In this document: positions 6,575 to 14,408 of the stretch, piece after piece
How positions within the stretch are numbered: position 1 is the stretch's first letter
Layout of the letters: every line of letters starts with the position of its first letter
Origin: an uncultured Flavobacteriales bacterium
Lineage (GTDB): Bacteria; Bacteroidota; Bacteroidia; Palsa-965
NCBI GenBank assembly: GCA_946478675.1
Contig: CAMLEF010000059.1
Coordinates: 1-16,946, forward strand
DNA: 16,946 bases
Direction: 5' to 3'
Position numbers and translations under genes: made by a program
The notes under the pieces: model-generated
The model's input: only the letters and a program-made list of their open reading frames with translations
What the model was told of the DNA's origin: nothing
The model's database searches: none

Positions 6575-7678
6575 ATGAACAGGACGCTCTTCTTTTTTCT
6601 TTTGCTGATCGTTCCGCTGCTGCACAGCTGCCGGAAAGATGATCCTGCTGTGCCTGCCAATGGCACGCCGGTGTTTCATGCGACGGGCCGGCTCGACAGC
6701 ACATCCTTCAACCTGGAAGCGGGCGTGAATGATTATTACATGTACAGCTCCTACTCGTCCGATGCGCAGGATGTTTATGAATTCAAAGGAGAGCTGAAAA
6801 AACAGAATTGCGCTTCGCCCTGCCCCAACAGTCTTACGCTGCGCATCCGTGATTACGCTACGCACACGTCGCAGCAAACGATGATCGCCACTTCGCTTTC
6901 GCCGGGTTATTACAATTACCAGACGACCACCGGCAATTCCTACACGATCAATTTCACGTCGCAGGCTTCCGGCGATTCAGCTTATCAATATTCCTGGGAT
7001 TTCGGCGACAGCCAGTATTCCACGCAGATGAACCCGACGCACACGTACAACGCCGCCGGTTATTATTACGTCTGTCTTTCCGTCACCGGCATTTTCACAT
7101 CGACAAACGATACTTTTTGCGACAGTATTTACGTCGGCGCGCCGCAGCTGATCACGCCTTCGTTTACGGCAACCCCGCTGGCACCTACTGATTCGGTATC
7201 CTTTGTTGCATCTGCCAGCGGGGGAACGCCGCCGTATTCCTACTACTGGATCTTCGGCGATGCCACGTCGGCTTCGGGCAGCTCCGCAGTGCACGGCTAT
7301 TTCCTGCCGAACGTTTACACGGTGAAGCTGATGGTGACGGATGCGGCTTCGAACACGGCTTACGTTCGTAAAAACGTAGCTACGGCGAATACCAACAGCT
7401 GCGTTTCCAATTTCACCTGGCAGCCGCAGTTCGCACTGAACCTTTCGCAGGTGACGATCGAATGGACCGACGCGGCCGGCAACGTTTACACCTCTGCCGA
7501 TCCGCAGCAATCGTCCAACAGCACGTTCCAGCTTCTCTCCGTCGAAGATTACGCCGCCAACGAAAACCAGCAATCCACGAAAAAGATCCATGTACTGGCC
7601 AATTGCACGCTCTATCACGGGGCGAGCACGATACAGCTGCAGAACGCCGACCTTGTTTTTGCCGTGGCCTATCCGTAA
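6575..7678 (+). CDS. PKD-domain lipoprotein, third gene of the sigma/anti-sigma operon
   Basis: 367 residues. The N-terminus is a lipoprotein signal peptide with lipobox L-H-S-C (Cys19) followed by RKDD. At least two PKD modules follow: about 121-187, with the signature YSWDFGD (139-145) and NPTHTY (153-158), and about 195-268, with YYWIFGD (223-229). The regions before (30-120) and after (275-367) show no recognised domain; there are several Cys residues that could form disulphides. The start is one base after the stop of the anti-sigma-like gene, so it is certainly in the same operon. No T9SS sorting domain is present, so it probably reaches the outer membrane by the Lol route. Inference: a ligand-binding or structural partner of the envelope-sensing system, or an effector of it; the sequence does not decide between these. 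Confidence 0.85.
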   Translation: MNRTLFFFLLLIVPLLHSCRKDDPAVPANGTPVFHATGRLDSTSFNLEAGVNDYYMYSSYSSDAQDVYEFKGELKKQNCASPCPNSLTLRIRDYATHTSQQTMIATSLSPGYYNYQTTTGNSYTINFTSQASGDSAYQYSWDFGDSQYSTQMNPTHTYNAAGYYYVCLSVTGIFTSTNDTFCDSIYVGAPQLITPSFTATPLAPTDSVSFVASASGGTPPYSYYWIFGDATSASGSSAVHGYFLPNVYTVKLMVTDAASNTAYVRKNVATANTNSCVSNFTWQPQFALNLSQVTIEWTDAAGNVYTSADPQQSSNSTFQLLSVEDYAANENQQSTKKIHVLANCTLYHGASTIQLQNADLVFAVAYP

Positions 7679-7768
7679 TTTTTTCATCGTTAACCCAACC
7701 TTCCCCCCCAACTTCGCGTGTATATCACCGAAAAGCTCTCCTGGAATCATCCATTTATTTCAACCTTC

Positions 7769-9127
7769 ATGAAAACCAAGTCTACCTTTCTCAAAACGTT
7801 GCTCGTGGTGATCGCTGCAGGAATTTCCGCAGCTGCTGCCGCTCAATGCCAGGCCGGCTACACTGCGTCCGTCAGCGGTCCCACTGCATCGTTCACCAAC
7901 ACTTCGGTGTATACCGGCTACCCGGTGTATTCCTGGAACTTCGGCGACAATACCTATTCGAACAACGCCAACCCGGCGCACCAGTACCAGGCCGCAGGTT
8001 CGTATGTCGTTTGCCTGACAATGTATGACAGCCTCAACTTCACCGGTTGCTCGAGCAGCTTCTGCGACACGCTCGTGATCACTGCGGGCTGCAACAACTT
8101 CTCGGTGTCTGCAACGTCAACGAACGCTTCCGCCTGCAACGCCTGCGACGGAACGGCGGCAGCAACGCTCACCGGCGGCACCGCTCCGTTTTCGTATGCG
8201 TGGTCGAATAACGTAACGACACAATCGCAGAGCGGCCTGTGCGCAGGTTATTACACGCTGTTCGCGACCGATGCGAATGGCTGCAACGCTTCGGCTACGG
8301 CTTACGTCAGCTGCCCGCAAACCTGCAACGCCTCCTTCCAGGCGAACCCGAGCGGCAACTTCTATTACTTCCTCAACACGTCGAACGACACGATGACCGC
8401 TTCGTTCGTTTGGGATTTCGGTGACGGCAACTATGCATACACCACCAGCGCTTCGCACACCTACGCAACCAGCGGCATGTACGCGGTAACGCTCACCATG
8501 ACGGACTCCGTGAACATGTGCAGCGACACGTTTATCGACACGGTATATGTCGGCAACACGCTGGCTTGCGGCGTCGGTTTCCAGATGATGCAGGATTCCT
8601 TCAACCTGCTGCAGTGGTATGCTTTCCCGACGGTAAGCGGCACCGCGCCGTTCACCTACCTCTGGGATTTCGGCGACAACACGACCTCTACGCAGCAGTA
8701 CCCGACGCACACGTACGCCGTGCCCGGCCAGTACACAGTTTGCCTCTCGATCACCGACGCGACCAACTGCACCAGCACGTTCTGCGATTCATCGTCCGTA
8801 CACCGCGTACACAGCGCTTCCGTACAGTCGCAGCAGATGCAATATTTCACGGCGCTTTCCGGCCCGCTCGGCATCAGCGAACATTCGAATGAAGTAACGC
8901 TGCACGCCGCACCGAACCCGGCATCCGATGAGCTTCTCATCACGATGACTGCACCGGTCGACGGCAACATCCGCATCACGGACCTCACCGGCAAAGTCGT
9001 TGCAGAGCAGAAGATCAATGGTCAGCAGTCGCGCATCGACGTGAGCACGCTGCCGGTTGGTTGCTACAGCCTCAGCGTGGTTTCCGGCGCTTCAACATGG
9101 AACCAGCGCGTTGTGATCGTACGTTGA
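7769..9127 (+). CDS. Secreted PKD/SprB-repeat protein with T9SS type A sorting domain
   Basis: 452 residues from the ATG at 7769, chosen because it begins a clean signal peptide (MKTKS, a hydrophobic core, AAAAAQ near 26); an in-frame ATG at 7718 would put 17 extra residues before it. The order is PKD (about 31-104, YSWNFGD), a SprB-type repeat (about 109-177, CDGTAAATLTGGTAPFSYAW then GYYTLFATDANGC), PKD (184-262, FVWDFGDG), PKD (266-343, YLWDFGD), and a T9SS type A sorting domain (376-452: APNPASDEL, TDLTGKVV, VGCYSLSV, ending VVIVR). Known: SprB is the gliding adhesin of Flavobacterium, and its repeats occur in many surface proteins. Inference: a surface protein or adhesin. A 90-base gap separates it from the PKD lipoprotein with which it shares the PKD theme, so it may be read-through or have its own promoter. 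A terminator follows. Confidence 0.9.
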   Translation: MKTKSTFLKTLLVVIAAGISAAAAAQCQAGYTASVSGPTASFTNTSVYTGYPVYSWNFGDNTYSNNANPAHQYQAAGSYVVCLTMYDSLNFTGCSSSFCDTLVITAGCNNFSVSATSTNASACNACDGTAAATLTGGTAPFSYAWSNNVTTQSQSGLCAGYYTLFATDANGCNASATAYVSCPQTCNASFQANPSGNFYYFLNTSNDTMTASFVWDFGDGNYAYTTSASHTYATSGMYAVTLTMTDSVNMCSDTFIDTVYVGNTLACGVGFQMMQDSFNLLQWYAFPTVSGTAPFTYLWDFGDNTTSTQQYPTHTYAVPGQYTVCLSITDATNCTSTFCDSSSVHRVHSASVQSQQMQYFTALSGPLGISEHSNEVTLHAAPNPASDELLITMTAPVDGNIRITDLTGKVVAEQKINGQQSRIDVSTLPVGCYSLSVVSGASTWNQRVVIVR

Positions 9128-9159
9128 TCCGTTCGTTTGGGCAAACACAGATCAATAAG

Positions 9160-9196
9160 AAAACCCGGGCCGTGTGGAGCCCGGGTTTTATTTTTT
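9160..9196 (+). terminator. Rho-independent terminator (probably bidirectional)
   Basis: AAACCCGGGC (9161-9170) pairs perfectly with GCCCGGGTTT (9179-9188) around an eight-base loop and is followed by TTTTATTTTTTAT. It lies 33 bases past the stop of the PKD/SprB gene. The A-rich left flank gives a T-tract on the minus strand, so it can also end the acs operon, whose last gene stops at 9226. Confidence 0.88.
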
Positions 9197-9225
9197 ATAA
9201 ACGGAAGAAAAAAATCCTGCGCGGC

Positions 9226-9666
9226 TTATTTCGCCAGGATGCGTCGCAGGTAATTCATTTGCCCGACGTGGTAATTCAGATGTTCGAGCAGCAGGATGAG
9301 CACGTCGGCATTCGTGCGGCCTTCCCCGAACATATTCAGCGGGAAAACGGCGTTGAATTTTTCTTCCGGCATTTGCTCGAGCGTTTGCAGCACGACTTTA
9401 CGCACGTCGCCGAGCTTCGCCTGCAGCTGCGCGGTGGACAATCCGGTTTCGGAAAATTCTTTCTCGCGCTGGCGAACGTAACCGGTATTGCCGAGCTGCG
9501 CGCCGATGAAATGGTTCATGTTGCCGAACAGGTGCAGGAAAAACGTCCCGCAGGAATTCGTAATGCCCGGCGTCGTTTGCCACAAAAGCGCTTCGGGCGT
9601 GTTGTTCAATTCTGCCTGCAGCTTGTCGAGTGCGGCGATCCAGTGGGTGAGGAAGATGTTTTTCAT
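9226..9666 (-). CDS. DinB-like four-helix-bundle protein
   Basis: 146 residues, typical of the DinB/YfiT-like superfamily. The protein looks all-helical: THWIAALDKLQAEL, then SCGTFFLHLFGNMNHFIGAQ, then LLLEHLNYHVGQMNYLRRIL. Candidate metal ligands are H45 or H52 in helix 2 and the H129-x3-H133 pair in the last helix, matching the family's three-His arrangement. Known members include thiol-dependent transferases and proteins induced by DNA damage; most are uncharacterised. It is the last gene of the minus-strand operon, starting eight bases after the truncated haemoglobin stop. No specific substrate can be named. A link to thiol or nitrosative stress would fit the globin neighbour, but that is inference. 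Confidence 0.85.
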   Translation of the reverse strand: MKNIFLTHWIAALDKLQAELNNTPEALLWQTTPGITNSCGTFFLHLFGNMNHFIGAQLGNTGYVRQREKEFSETGLSTAQLQAKLGDVRKVVLQTLEQMPEEKFNAVFPLNMFGEGRTNADVLILLLEHLNYHVGQMNYLRRILAK

Positions 9667-9674
9667 GAAGTGAT

Positions 9675-10043
9675 TTATTTTCCGGTAACCTTAAATTCCA
9701 TCAATGGTGCAATCGAACGGGCGCGCTGCTTGATCATTTCGGCATTCCCGCCTTCGAACAATTCGTCGGTCGTCGACGTGAACAATTCCAGCCAGCGTTC
9801 GAAATGCGCATGCGCCATCGGATGTTTTTCGTGCAGGTGCTTGTGCACCGTCATCGGCTCGCCGCGATAACCGCCGGTGCCGAAAACAATTTGCTCCCAG
9901 AACGAATAAATTTTCGGCAGGTGTTTCGGCCAGTCGACTTCAGCGAAAAAAAATCCGATCGTGCCGTCGCGTTTTACTTTTTCATAAAAGGCGTCGATCA
10001 ACTGTTCGATATCGGCGCGGCTGCGGATGTCGTGACGTTCCAT
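9675..10043 (-). CDS. Group III truncated haemoglobin
   Basis: 122 residues, full length for the family. Compared with the Campylobacter jejuni globin Ctb as I remember it, the sequence aligns without gaps across the haem pocket: Tyr20 (in FYEKV) is at the B10 position, His41 (in WPKHLPKIYSFW) at the distal position, and His67 (in PMTVHKHL) at the proximal haem-binding position, each offset consistently from Ctb. The HFERWLELF helix (80-88) is also a family hallmark. Known members bind O2 and NO tightly and are linked to microaerobic or nitrosative physiology. The start codon shares its first base with the last base of the acs stop (TAATG), so the gene is translationally coupled to acs. His69 is an alternative ligand next to His67. 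Function as an NO or O2 handling protein is inferred from the family. Confidence 0.9.
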   Translation of the reverse strand: MERHDIRSRADIEQLIDAFYEKVKRDGTIGFFFAEVDWPKHLPKIYSFWEQIVFGTGGYRGEPMTVHKHLHEKHPMAHAHFERWLELFTSTTDELFEGGNAEMIKQRARSIAPLMEFKVTGK

Positions 10044-11935
10044 TATACTCTTCCTTTCACAATTTCTTCCACGACGGCAGGATCGAGCAGCGTCGACGTA
10101 TCGCCGAGATTGCTCACTTCGCCTTCTGCAACTTTTCGCAGGATGCGGCGCATGATCTTTCCCGAACGCGTTTTCGGCAAACCACGTACGACCTGGATCT
10201 TGTCCGGCTTCGCAATTGGACCGATGACCTTGGTGACTTCCGCGAGAATTTCACGGCGAAGAATATCCGCGTCTTTGCGATCGTTCGTGCAGATGACGTA
10301 AGCGTAAATGCCCTGGCCTTTGATGTCGTGCGGATAACCGACGACGGCGCTCTCGACGATATCGACGTGCATATTGATCGCGCTTTCCACTTCGGCAGTT
10401 CCGATGCGGTGACCGGAAACGTTGATCACGTCGTCGACGCGGCCGGTGATGCGGTAGTAACCGTCTTCATCGCGGCGGCAACCGTCTCCGGTGAAATAGA
10501 GATCGTGATACGTCGCGAAATAATTCGTGCGGCAGCGGTCGTGATCGCCGTACGTAGTGCGCAAGATTGCCGGCCACGGAAAACGAATGCAGAGATTGCC
10601 TTCCACACCGTTGCCTTCGATGATTGTTCCTTTGTCGTCGACAAGCACCGGCTGCACGCCCGGCAGCGGAAGCGTTGCAAATCCCGGTTTGGTTTTCGTG
10701 ATGCCCGCCAGCGGAGAAATGAGCATGCCGCCGGTTTCCGTTTGCCACCACGTATCCACGATGGGACATTTTCCTTTGCCGATGTGCTCGTTGTACCATT
10801 CCCAGGCTTCCACGTTGATCGGCTCACCCACGGAACCGAGCACACGCAGCGAATTCAATTTATACGGCTCCACGTAACCGAGACCTGCCGCTTCGAGCGC
10901 GCGGATCGCAGTGGGCGCCGTATAGAAAATGCTGACTTTGTATTTATCGACCACCTGCCAGAAACGTCCCGCATCGGGGAACGTCGGAACGCCTTCGAAC
11001 ATCACTGAAGTAGCGCCGGCCAGCAGCGGGCCATACACGATGTACGAATGCCCGGTGATCCAACCGATATCGGCGGTACACCAGTAAATGTCGTTTTCAT
11101 TGTATTGAAAAACGTTGCGGAAGGTATAATCGGTGTACACCATGTAACCGCCGCAGGTATGCACCACGCCTTTCGGTTTGCCCGTCGAGCCGGAAGTGTA
11201 CAGGATGAACAGCATGTCTTCGCTGTCCATGGCTTCGGGCTCGCATTCGGCGGAAGCGTCGGCCATTTCTTCGTGCCACCAGCTGTCGCGGTCTTCCACC
11301 ATGTTCACTTCCGTGCCGGTGCGTTTGCAGACGATCACGTTGCGCACGGAGAGACAGGTTTCGAGCGCCTCATCGACGACGGCTTTGATGGGCATATCTT
11401 TCGCGCCGCGATACGCGCCATCGCTCGTCACCACCACGCAGCAGTCGCTGTCCTGGATGCGACCGGCGAGTGAGTTAGAAGAGAATCCCGCGAACACGAC
11501 CGAATGTACGGCACCGATGCGCGCGCAGGCCAGCACCGCGATCGCCAGCTCGGGGATCATCGGCATGTAGAGGCAAACGCGATCACCTTTCTTCACGCCT
11601 TTGCGACGCAGCACATTGGCGAAACGGCACACCTGCGCATGCAGCTGCCCGTAGGTGATCGTCTTCGACGCTTCTTTCGGATCGTTCGGCTCCCAATAGA
11701 ACGCGACGCGATCGGCATTGGAAGTGAGATGCCGGTCGAGGCAATTCTCCGTGATATTGAGCTTGCCGTTGACGAACCATTTCACATCGGGCTGCTGGAA
11801 ATTCCATTCGAGCACGCGGTCCCACTTTTTCATCCAGGAAAACGTTTCTGCTTTTTCTTCCCAGAAAGCTTCCGGCTGTTCGACACTCTTCTTGTATTCG
11901 GACTGGTACTGCTCGAAGGTGGAAATGCGCATCAT
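10043..11935 (-). CDS. acs: Acetyl-CoA synthetase (AMP-forming)
   Basis: 630 residues, close to the usual ~650. It converts acetate, ATP and CoA to acetyl-CoA via acetyl-AMP in the cytoplasm. The N-terminal ACS segment is present (EAFWEEKAE, DVKWFVNGKLN). The P-loop-like YTSGSTGKPKG is at 246-256. The DTWWQTETGG motif at 394-403 includes the Trp (W397) that restricts the pocket to acetate in characterised Acs enzymes. The catalytic lysine lies in PKTRSGKIMRR (Lys593), the residue inactivated by acetylation in Salmonella. Two ATGs (11935, 11932) are adjacent; either is acceptable. It is the first gene of a tight operon with the truncated haemoglobin and DinB-like genes. The conserved motifs make acetate, rather than propionate, the expected substrate. 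Confidence 0.97.
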   Translation of the reverse strand: MMRISTFEQYQSEYKKSVEQPEAFWEEKAETFSWMKKWDRVLEWNFQQPDVKWFVNGKLNITENCLDRHLTSNADRVAFYWEPNDPKEASKTITYGQLHAQVCRFANVLRRKGVKKGDRVCLYMPMIPELAIAVLACARIGAVHSVVFAGFSSNSLAGRIQDSDCCVVVTSDGAYRGAKDMPIKAVVDEALETCLSVRNVIVCKRTGTEVNMVEDRDSWWHEEMADASAECEPEAMDSEDMLFILYTSGSTGKPKGVVHTCGGYMVYTDYTFRNVFQYNENDIYWCTADIGWITGHSYIVYGPLLAGATSVMFEGVPTFPDAGRFWQVVDKYKVSIFYTAPTAIRALEAAGLGYVEPYKLNSLRVLGSVGEPINVEAWEWYNEHIGKGKCPIVDTWWQTETGGMLISPLAGITKTKPGFATLPLPGVQPVLVDDKGTIIEGNGVEGNLCIRFPWPAILRTTYGDHDRCRTNYFATYHDLYFTGDGCRRDEDGYYRITGRVDDVINVSGHRIGTAEVESAINMHVDIVESAVVGYPHDIKGQGIYAYVICTNDRKDADILRREILAEVTKVIGPIAKPDKIQVVRGLPKTRSGKIMRRILRKVAEGEVSNLGDTSTLLDPAVVEEIVKGRV

Positions 11936-11958
11936 AACGAATCGTTTGGTGGTTAAAA

Positions 11959-11966
11959 CAAAGATA
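11959..11966 (-). promoter_or_regulatory. Candidate -7 box for the acs operon
   Basis: The minus strand reads TATCTTTG, an exact match to the Bacteroidota -7 consensus TAnnTTTG, 23 bases before the acs start at 11935. No TTG lies at the usual -33 distance, so an activator or an alternative upstream element may be needed. Motif match only. Confidence 0.45.
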
Positions 11967-12033
11967 CCTCTTCGCGATAATTTTTCCTTCCGGCAGAAAT
12001 GATCCTTCTCAGGCGATTTTCTTATCTTTCGTT

Positions 12034-12462
12034 ATGTCGCATCCGCAACTGGAATTCCGCTGTCCTGAAAAATTCAGCAGCATGTCGCCCAAAGGCGAAG
12101 ACCGTCATTGTGCCGTCTGCAACCGCATCGTGACCGATTTTTCCGGGAAAACGAACGACGAAATTTTATCGGTTCTGCAGGAACGTTCCGGAAAATCCTG
12201 CGGGCATTTCCGCGCGGTGCAGCTGAGCAATCCGTTCAACGATCGTCGTGATCGCATCGTCTCGCTTTATCAAACGATCGCACAATCGTCGCGACGCCGT
12301 TTGCCGAAATCGATTTTGCTGGGGCTCGCCACCGCGCTGCTGTTTCTCAGCGGCTGTCACGAACGACTCACGGGCGCCTACGAAACACGCGCACCGAAGA
12401 AGCATAAGCCGTTCGAAAAGCACCAGGCGAAACCCGTTTCCGGATCGCAGAGCGGCAAATAA
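12034..12462 (+). CDS. Small membrane protein with Cys-rich zinc-ribbon-like N-terminus
   Basis: 142 residues. The N-terminal 60 residues carry four cysteines in a zinc-ribbon-like arrangement: C10 in CPEKFSSM, C26-x2-C29 in HCAVCNRIVTDFS, and C56 in CGHF. This CPE ... C-x2-C ... VxDF pattern occurs as an N-terminal module in many uncharacterised Bacteroidota membrane proteins. A basic SSRRRLPK precedes one hydrophobic helix (about 92-108) and a short Lys/His-rich tail. The SGC at 106-108 resembles a lipobox but is not at the N-terminus, so I read the helix as an internal anchor with the Cys module in the cytoplasm. The gene is divergent from acs and has no clear operon partner. Function is unknown; metal binding is inferred from the Cys pattern. 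Confidence 0.75.
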   Translation: MSHPQLEFRCPEKFSSMSPKGEDRHCAVCNRIVTDFSGKTNDEILSVLQERSGKSCGHFRAVQLSNPFNDRRDRIVSLYQTIAQSSRRRLPKSILLGLATALLFLSGCHERLTGAYETRAPKKHKPFEKHQAKPVSGSQSGK

Positions 12463-12606
12463 GTTCCGGAAAACAGCAGCAACGCACCATACGCGGTACT
12501 TTTCACCCGACAAAAAATTCATCATTCTTACATCTGTACGATTCCGGTTTCCGCTGTAGAAACCGTAGCGGCGTGCGCGAGTTAAACTAGGAAAACCAAC
12601 CAACCC

Positions 12607-13083
12607 ATGTACGCTTTTTCCATGTTTCTCCCGCTGCCGGAACGACCTGTCAAACCGGCCCGTCGTATTCATCATTCGCTCGGTATCGACCAGTCTTCCA
12701 TTGAGATCCGCTCCACGCAAAGCGGCATTACGGAATTTCATTCGTTCATGGACAAGCTGCAGCAGGAATGGTCGATCCCCGATCCGTTGTTTGCACGATT
12801 GCTCATCGCCGTTTCCGAAGCCGTATTGAACGCCGTTTACCACGGCAATAAATTGTCGGCCGACAAATATGTAACGGTCACGTTCGAGCGCACGGAAGAA
12901 CTTTTTTCCGCTACGGTAGAAGATGAAGGAGATGGATTCGCTCACCGCCGCTATGGAACACCGCTCGAGGATTTCGAATTGCTGAAACCGTCCGGCCGCG
13001 GCATTTTCATTATGCGCCACCAGTCGGATTTCGTCTACTATTCGAATCGCGGCAGTAAAGTGAAGCTGCTGTTTTACAAGTAG
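12607..13083 (+). CDS. RsbW/SpoIIAB-like ATP-binding protein (HATPase_c_2)
   Basis: 158 residues with the GHKL ATPase boxes: N-box SEAVLNAVYHGN (70-81, with Glu71 and Asn75), G1 DEGDGF (106-111) and G2 GRGIFIM (130-136). There is no histidine-kinase DHp domain, so it belongs to the anti-sigma regulatory factor / serine kinase type rather than a sensor kinase. Known members bind a sigma factor or phosphorylate a STAS-domain antagonist. Neither a STAS protein nor a PP2C phosphatase is visible in the window. The first ATG at 12607 is used; ATG 12622 would remove five residues and leave the domain intact. The gene is convergent with the NtrC-like regulator, separated by the heptamer inverted array. 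Its partner is unknown. Confidence 0.85.
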   Translation: MYAFSMFLPLPERPVKPARRIHHSLGIDQSSIEIRSTQSGITEFHSFMDKLQQEWSIPDPLFARLLIAVSEAVLNAVYHGNKLSADKYVTVTFERTEELFSATVEDEGDGFAHRRYGTPLEDFELLKPSGRGIFIMRHQSDFVYYSNRGSKVKLLFYK

Positions 13084-13088
13084 AGCGT

Positions 13089-13185
13089 GTATTGAGTATT
13101 GAGTATTGAGTATTGAGTATTGAGTACAGAGTATTGAGATTTGTGAATGAAGATTTCTCAATACTCAATACTATCTACTCAATAC
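13089..13185. repeat. Inverted array of GTATTGA heptamers between convergent genes (element C)
   Basis: Five perfect tandem GTATTGA units run from 13089 to 13123. A degenerate unit (GTACAGA, 13124-13130) and a further perfect unit (13131-13137) follow. After about 20 bases the reverse complement TCAATAC appears at 13158-13164, 13165-13171, a degenerate TATCTAC at 13172-13178, and 13179-13185. The array begins five bases after one stop codon, and its last base is the first base of the other gene's stop triplet, so it fills the whole gap. RNA from either strand would fold into a long hairpin, which could serve as a two-way terminator or 3'-end protector. Confidence 0.85.
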
Positions 13186-14348
13186 TACTCCTTCGGTTTT
13201 GCGTAGGCTACGACGTCTTTGTCGGTGATCGTTTTGTCGGAGAGGATGATGAGACGTTCGATCACGTTGCGGAATTCGCGGATGTTGCCGGTCCAGTTGA
13301 TTTTCTGAAGCTCTTTGATCGCATCTTTCGAGATGGATTTCTGCGGCGTACCGTGATCTTCGCTGATTGATTTCAGGAAGTGTTCGGCCAGCAGCGGGAT
13401 ATCTTCTTTGCGATCGTTCAGCGAAGGAACGTGAATAAGAATGACGCTGAGGCGATGGTATAAGTCTTCGCGGAAATTTCCTTTCAGTATCTCCTTTTTC
13501 AGATCTTTATTCGTTGCTGCGAGCACGCGCACATTCACTTTGATTTCCTTGTCGCCGCCTACGCGCGTGATCTTGTTTTCCTGGAGCGCACGCAGCACTT
13601 TCGCCTGCGCGCTGAGGCTCATGTCGCCGATCTCATCGAGGAAGATCGTACCGCCTTCGGCCAGCTCGAACTTCCCTTTGCGCTGCGCAACGGCAGAAGT
13701 AAACGCACCTTTCTCGTGACCGAACAGTTCCGATTCGATGAGCTCGGAAGGAATAGCCGCGCAGTTCACTTCGATGAGCGGTCCGTTGGCGCGGGAACTT
13801 TTTTCATGCAGCCATCGCGCAACAAGCTCCTTGCCCGTTCCGTTCTCGCCGGTGATCAGCACGCGCGCATCCGTCGGCGCCACTTTGTCGATCATGTCTT
13901 TGATCTTCGCGATCGCTTCCGATTCGCCGATCATGTCGTAGGTCTTGCTGATCTTTTTCTTCAGCGAGCGCGTCTCCGTCACGAGCTTCGATTTGTCGAG
14001 CGCGTTGCGGACTGTCACGAGAAGACGGTTCAGGTCGAGCGGCTTCTGGATGAAATCGTACGCTCCTTTTTTTACCGCTTCAACAGCCGTTTCGATATTG
14101 CCGTGACCGGAGATCATGATGACCGGTGCGTCGACGGCAGCTTCCATGAGCTTGTCGAGCGCTTCCATGCCGTCCATCTTCGGCATCTTAATGTCGCAAA
14201 GAATGATGTCGAATTTTTCCTTCTGCGCAAGGTTCAGCCCTTCGAGACCGTCACCGGCTTCTTCTACTTTAAAATTTTCATATTCGAGAATTTCACGAAG
14301 CGTGCGACGAATGCTTTTTTCGTCGTCGATGATCAGGATACGGGCCAT
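13185..14348 (-). CDS. NtrC-family sigma-54-activating response regulator without DNA-binding domain
   Basis: 387 residues from ATG 14348, chosen because [10 protein letters not shown] is the standard receiver start; the frame stays open to 14570 only by reading through the repeat element. The receiver (1-~115) has Asp8/Asp9, phospho-acceptor Asp52 (CDIKMP), Ser80 and Lys102. The AAA+ domain (about 138-370) has Walker A GENGTGKE (167-174), the sigma-54-contacting loop as GAFTSA instead of GAFTGA (214-219), Walker [12 protein letters not shown] (232-242) and [16 protein letters not shown] (351-366). The protein stops at KPKE soon after, so the usual C-terminal Fis-type helix-turn-helix is missing. 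Such regulators (for example FlgR-type) act from solution or through other DNA-binding partners. No cognate histidine kinase is adjacent. Confidence 0.93.
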   Translation of the reverse strand: MARILIIDDEKSIRRTLREILEYENFKVEEAGDGLEGLNLAQKEKFDIILCDIKMPKMDGMEALDKLMEAAVDAPVIMISGHGNIETAVEAVKKGAYDFIQKPLDLNRLLVTVRNALDKSKLVTETRSLKKKISKTYDMIGESEAIAKIKDMIDKVAPTDARVLITGENGTGKELVARWLHEKSSRANGPLIEVNCAAIPSELIESELFGHEKGAFTSAVAQRKGKFELAEGGTIFLDEIGDMSLSAQAKVLRALQENKITRVGGDKEIKVNVRVLAATNKDLKKEILKGNFREDLYHRLSVILIHVPSLNDRKEDIPLLAEHFLKSISEDHGTPQKSISKDAIKELQKINWTGNIREFRNVIERLIILSDKTITDKDVVAYAKPKE

Positions 14349-14408
14349 AATGGAATTGTGATGAAGGGTAAAAATACAAATACAGATCAAATCAGCAGGA
14401 GGAAAAAG

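Noticed and set aside
5704..6666. Open frame of 320 codons on the minus strand
   Set aside because: Antisense to the barrel domain of the anti-sigma-like protein; Arg/His-rich with no recognisable fold.
12023..12030. TATCTTTC as a promoter for the Cys-rich membrane protein
   Set aside because: It lies only three bases before the ATG, which would put the transcription start inside the gene, and no -33 TTG is found.
12545..12565. Small hairpin CGGTTTC/GAAACCG upstream of the RsbW-like gene
   Set aside because: A seven-base stem without a T-tract, not clearly different from chance and not placed at a gene end.
12166..13161. Long open frame (331 codons) on the minus strand
   Set aside because: It spans two plus-strand genes with clear motifs and the intergenic repeat between them, and starts inside the heptamer array, so it is a shadow frame.
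13089..13185. Possible CRISPR array
   Set aside because: The units are seven bases, directly tandem, without unique spacers and mirrored in the second half. No cas genes are present.
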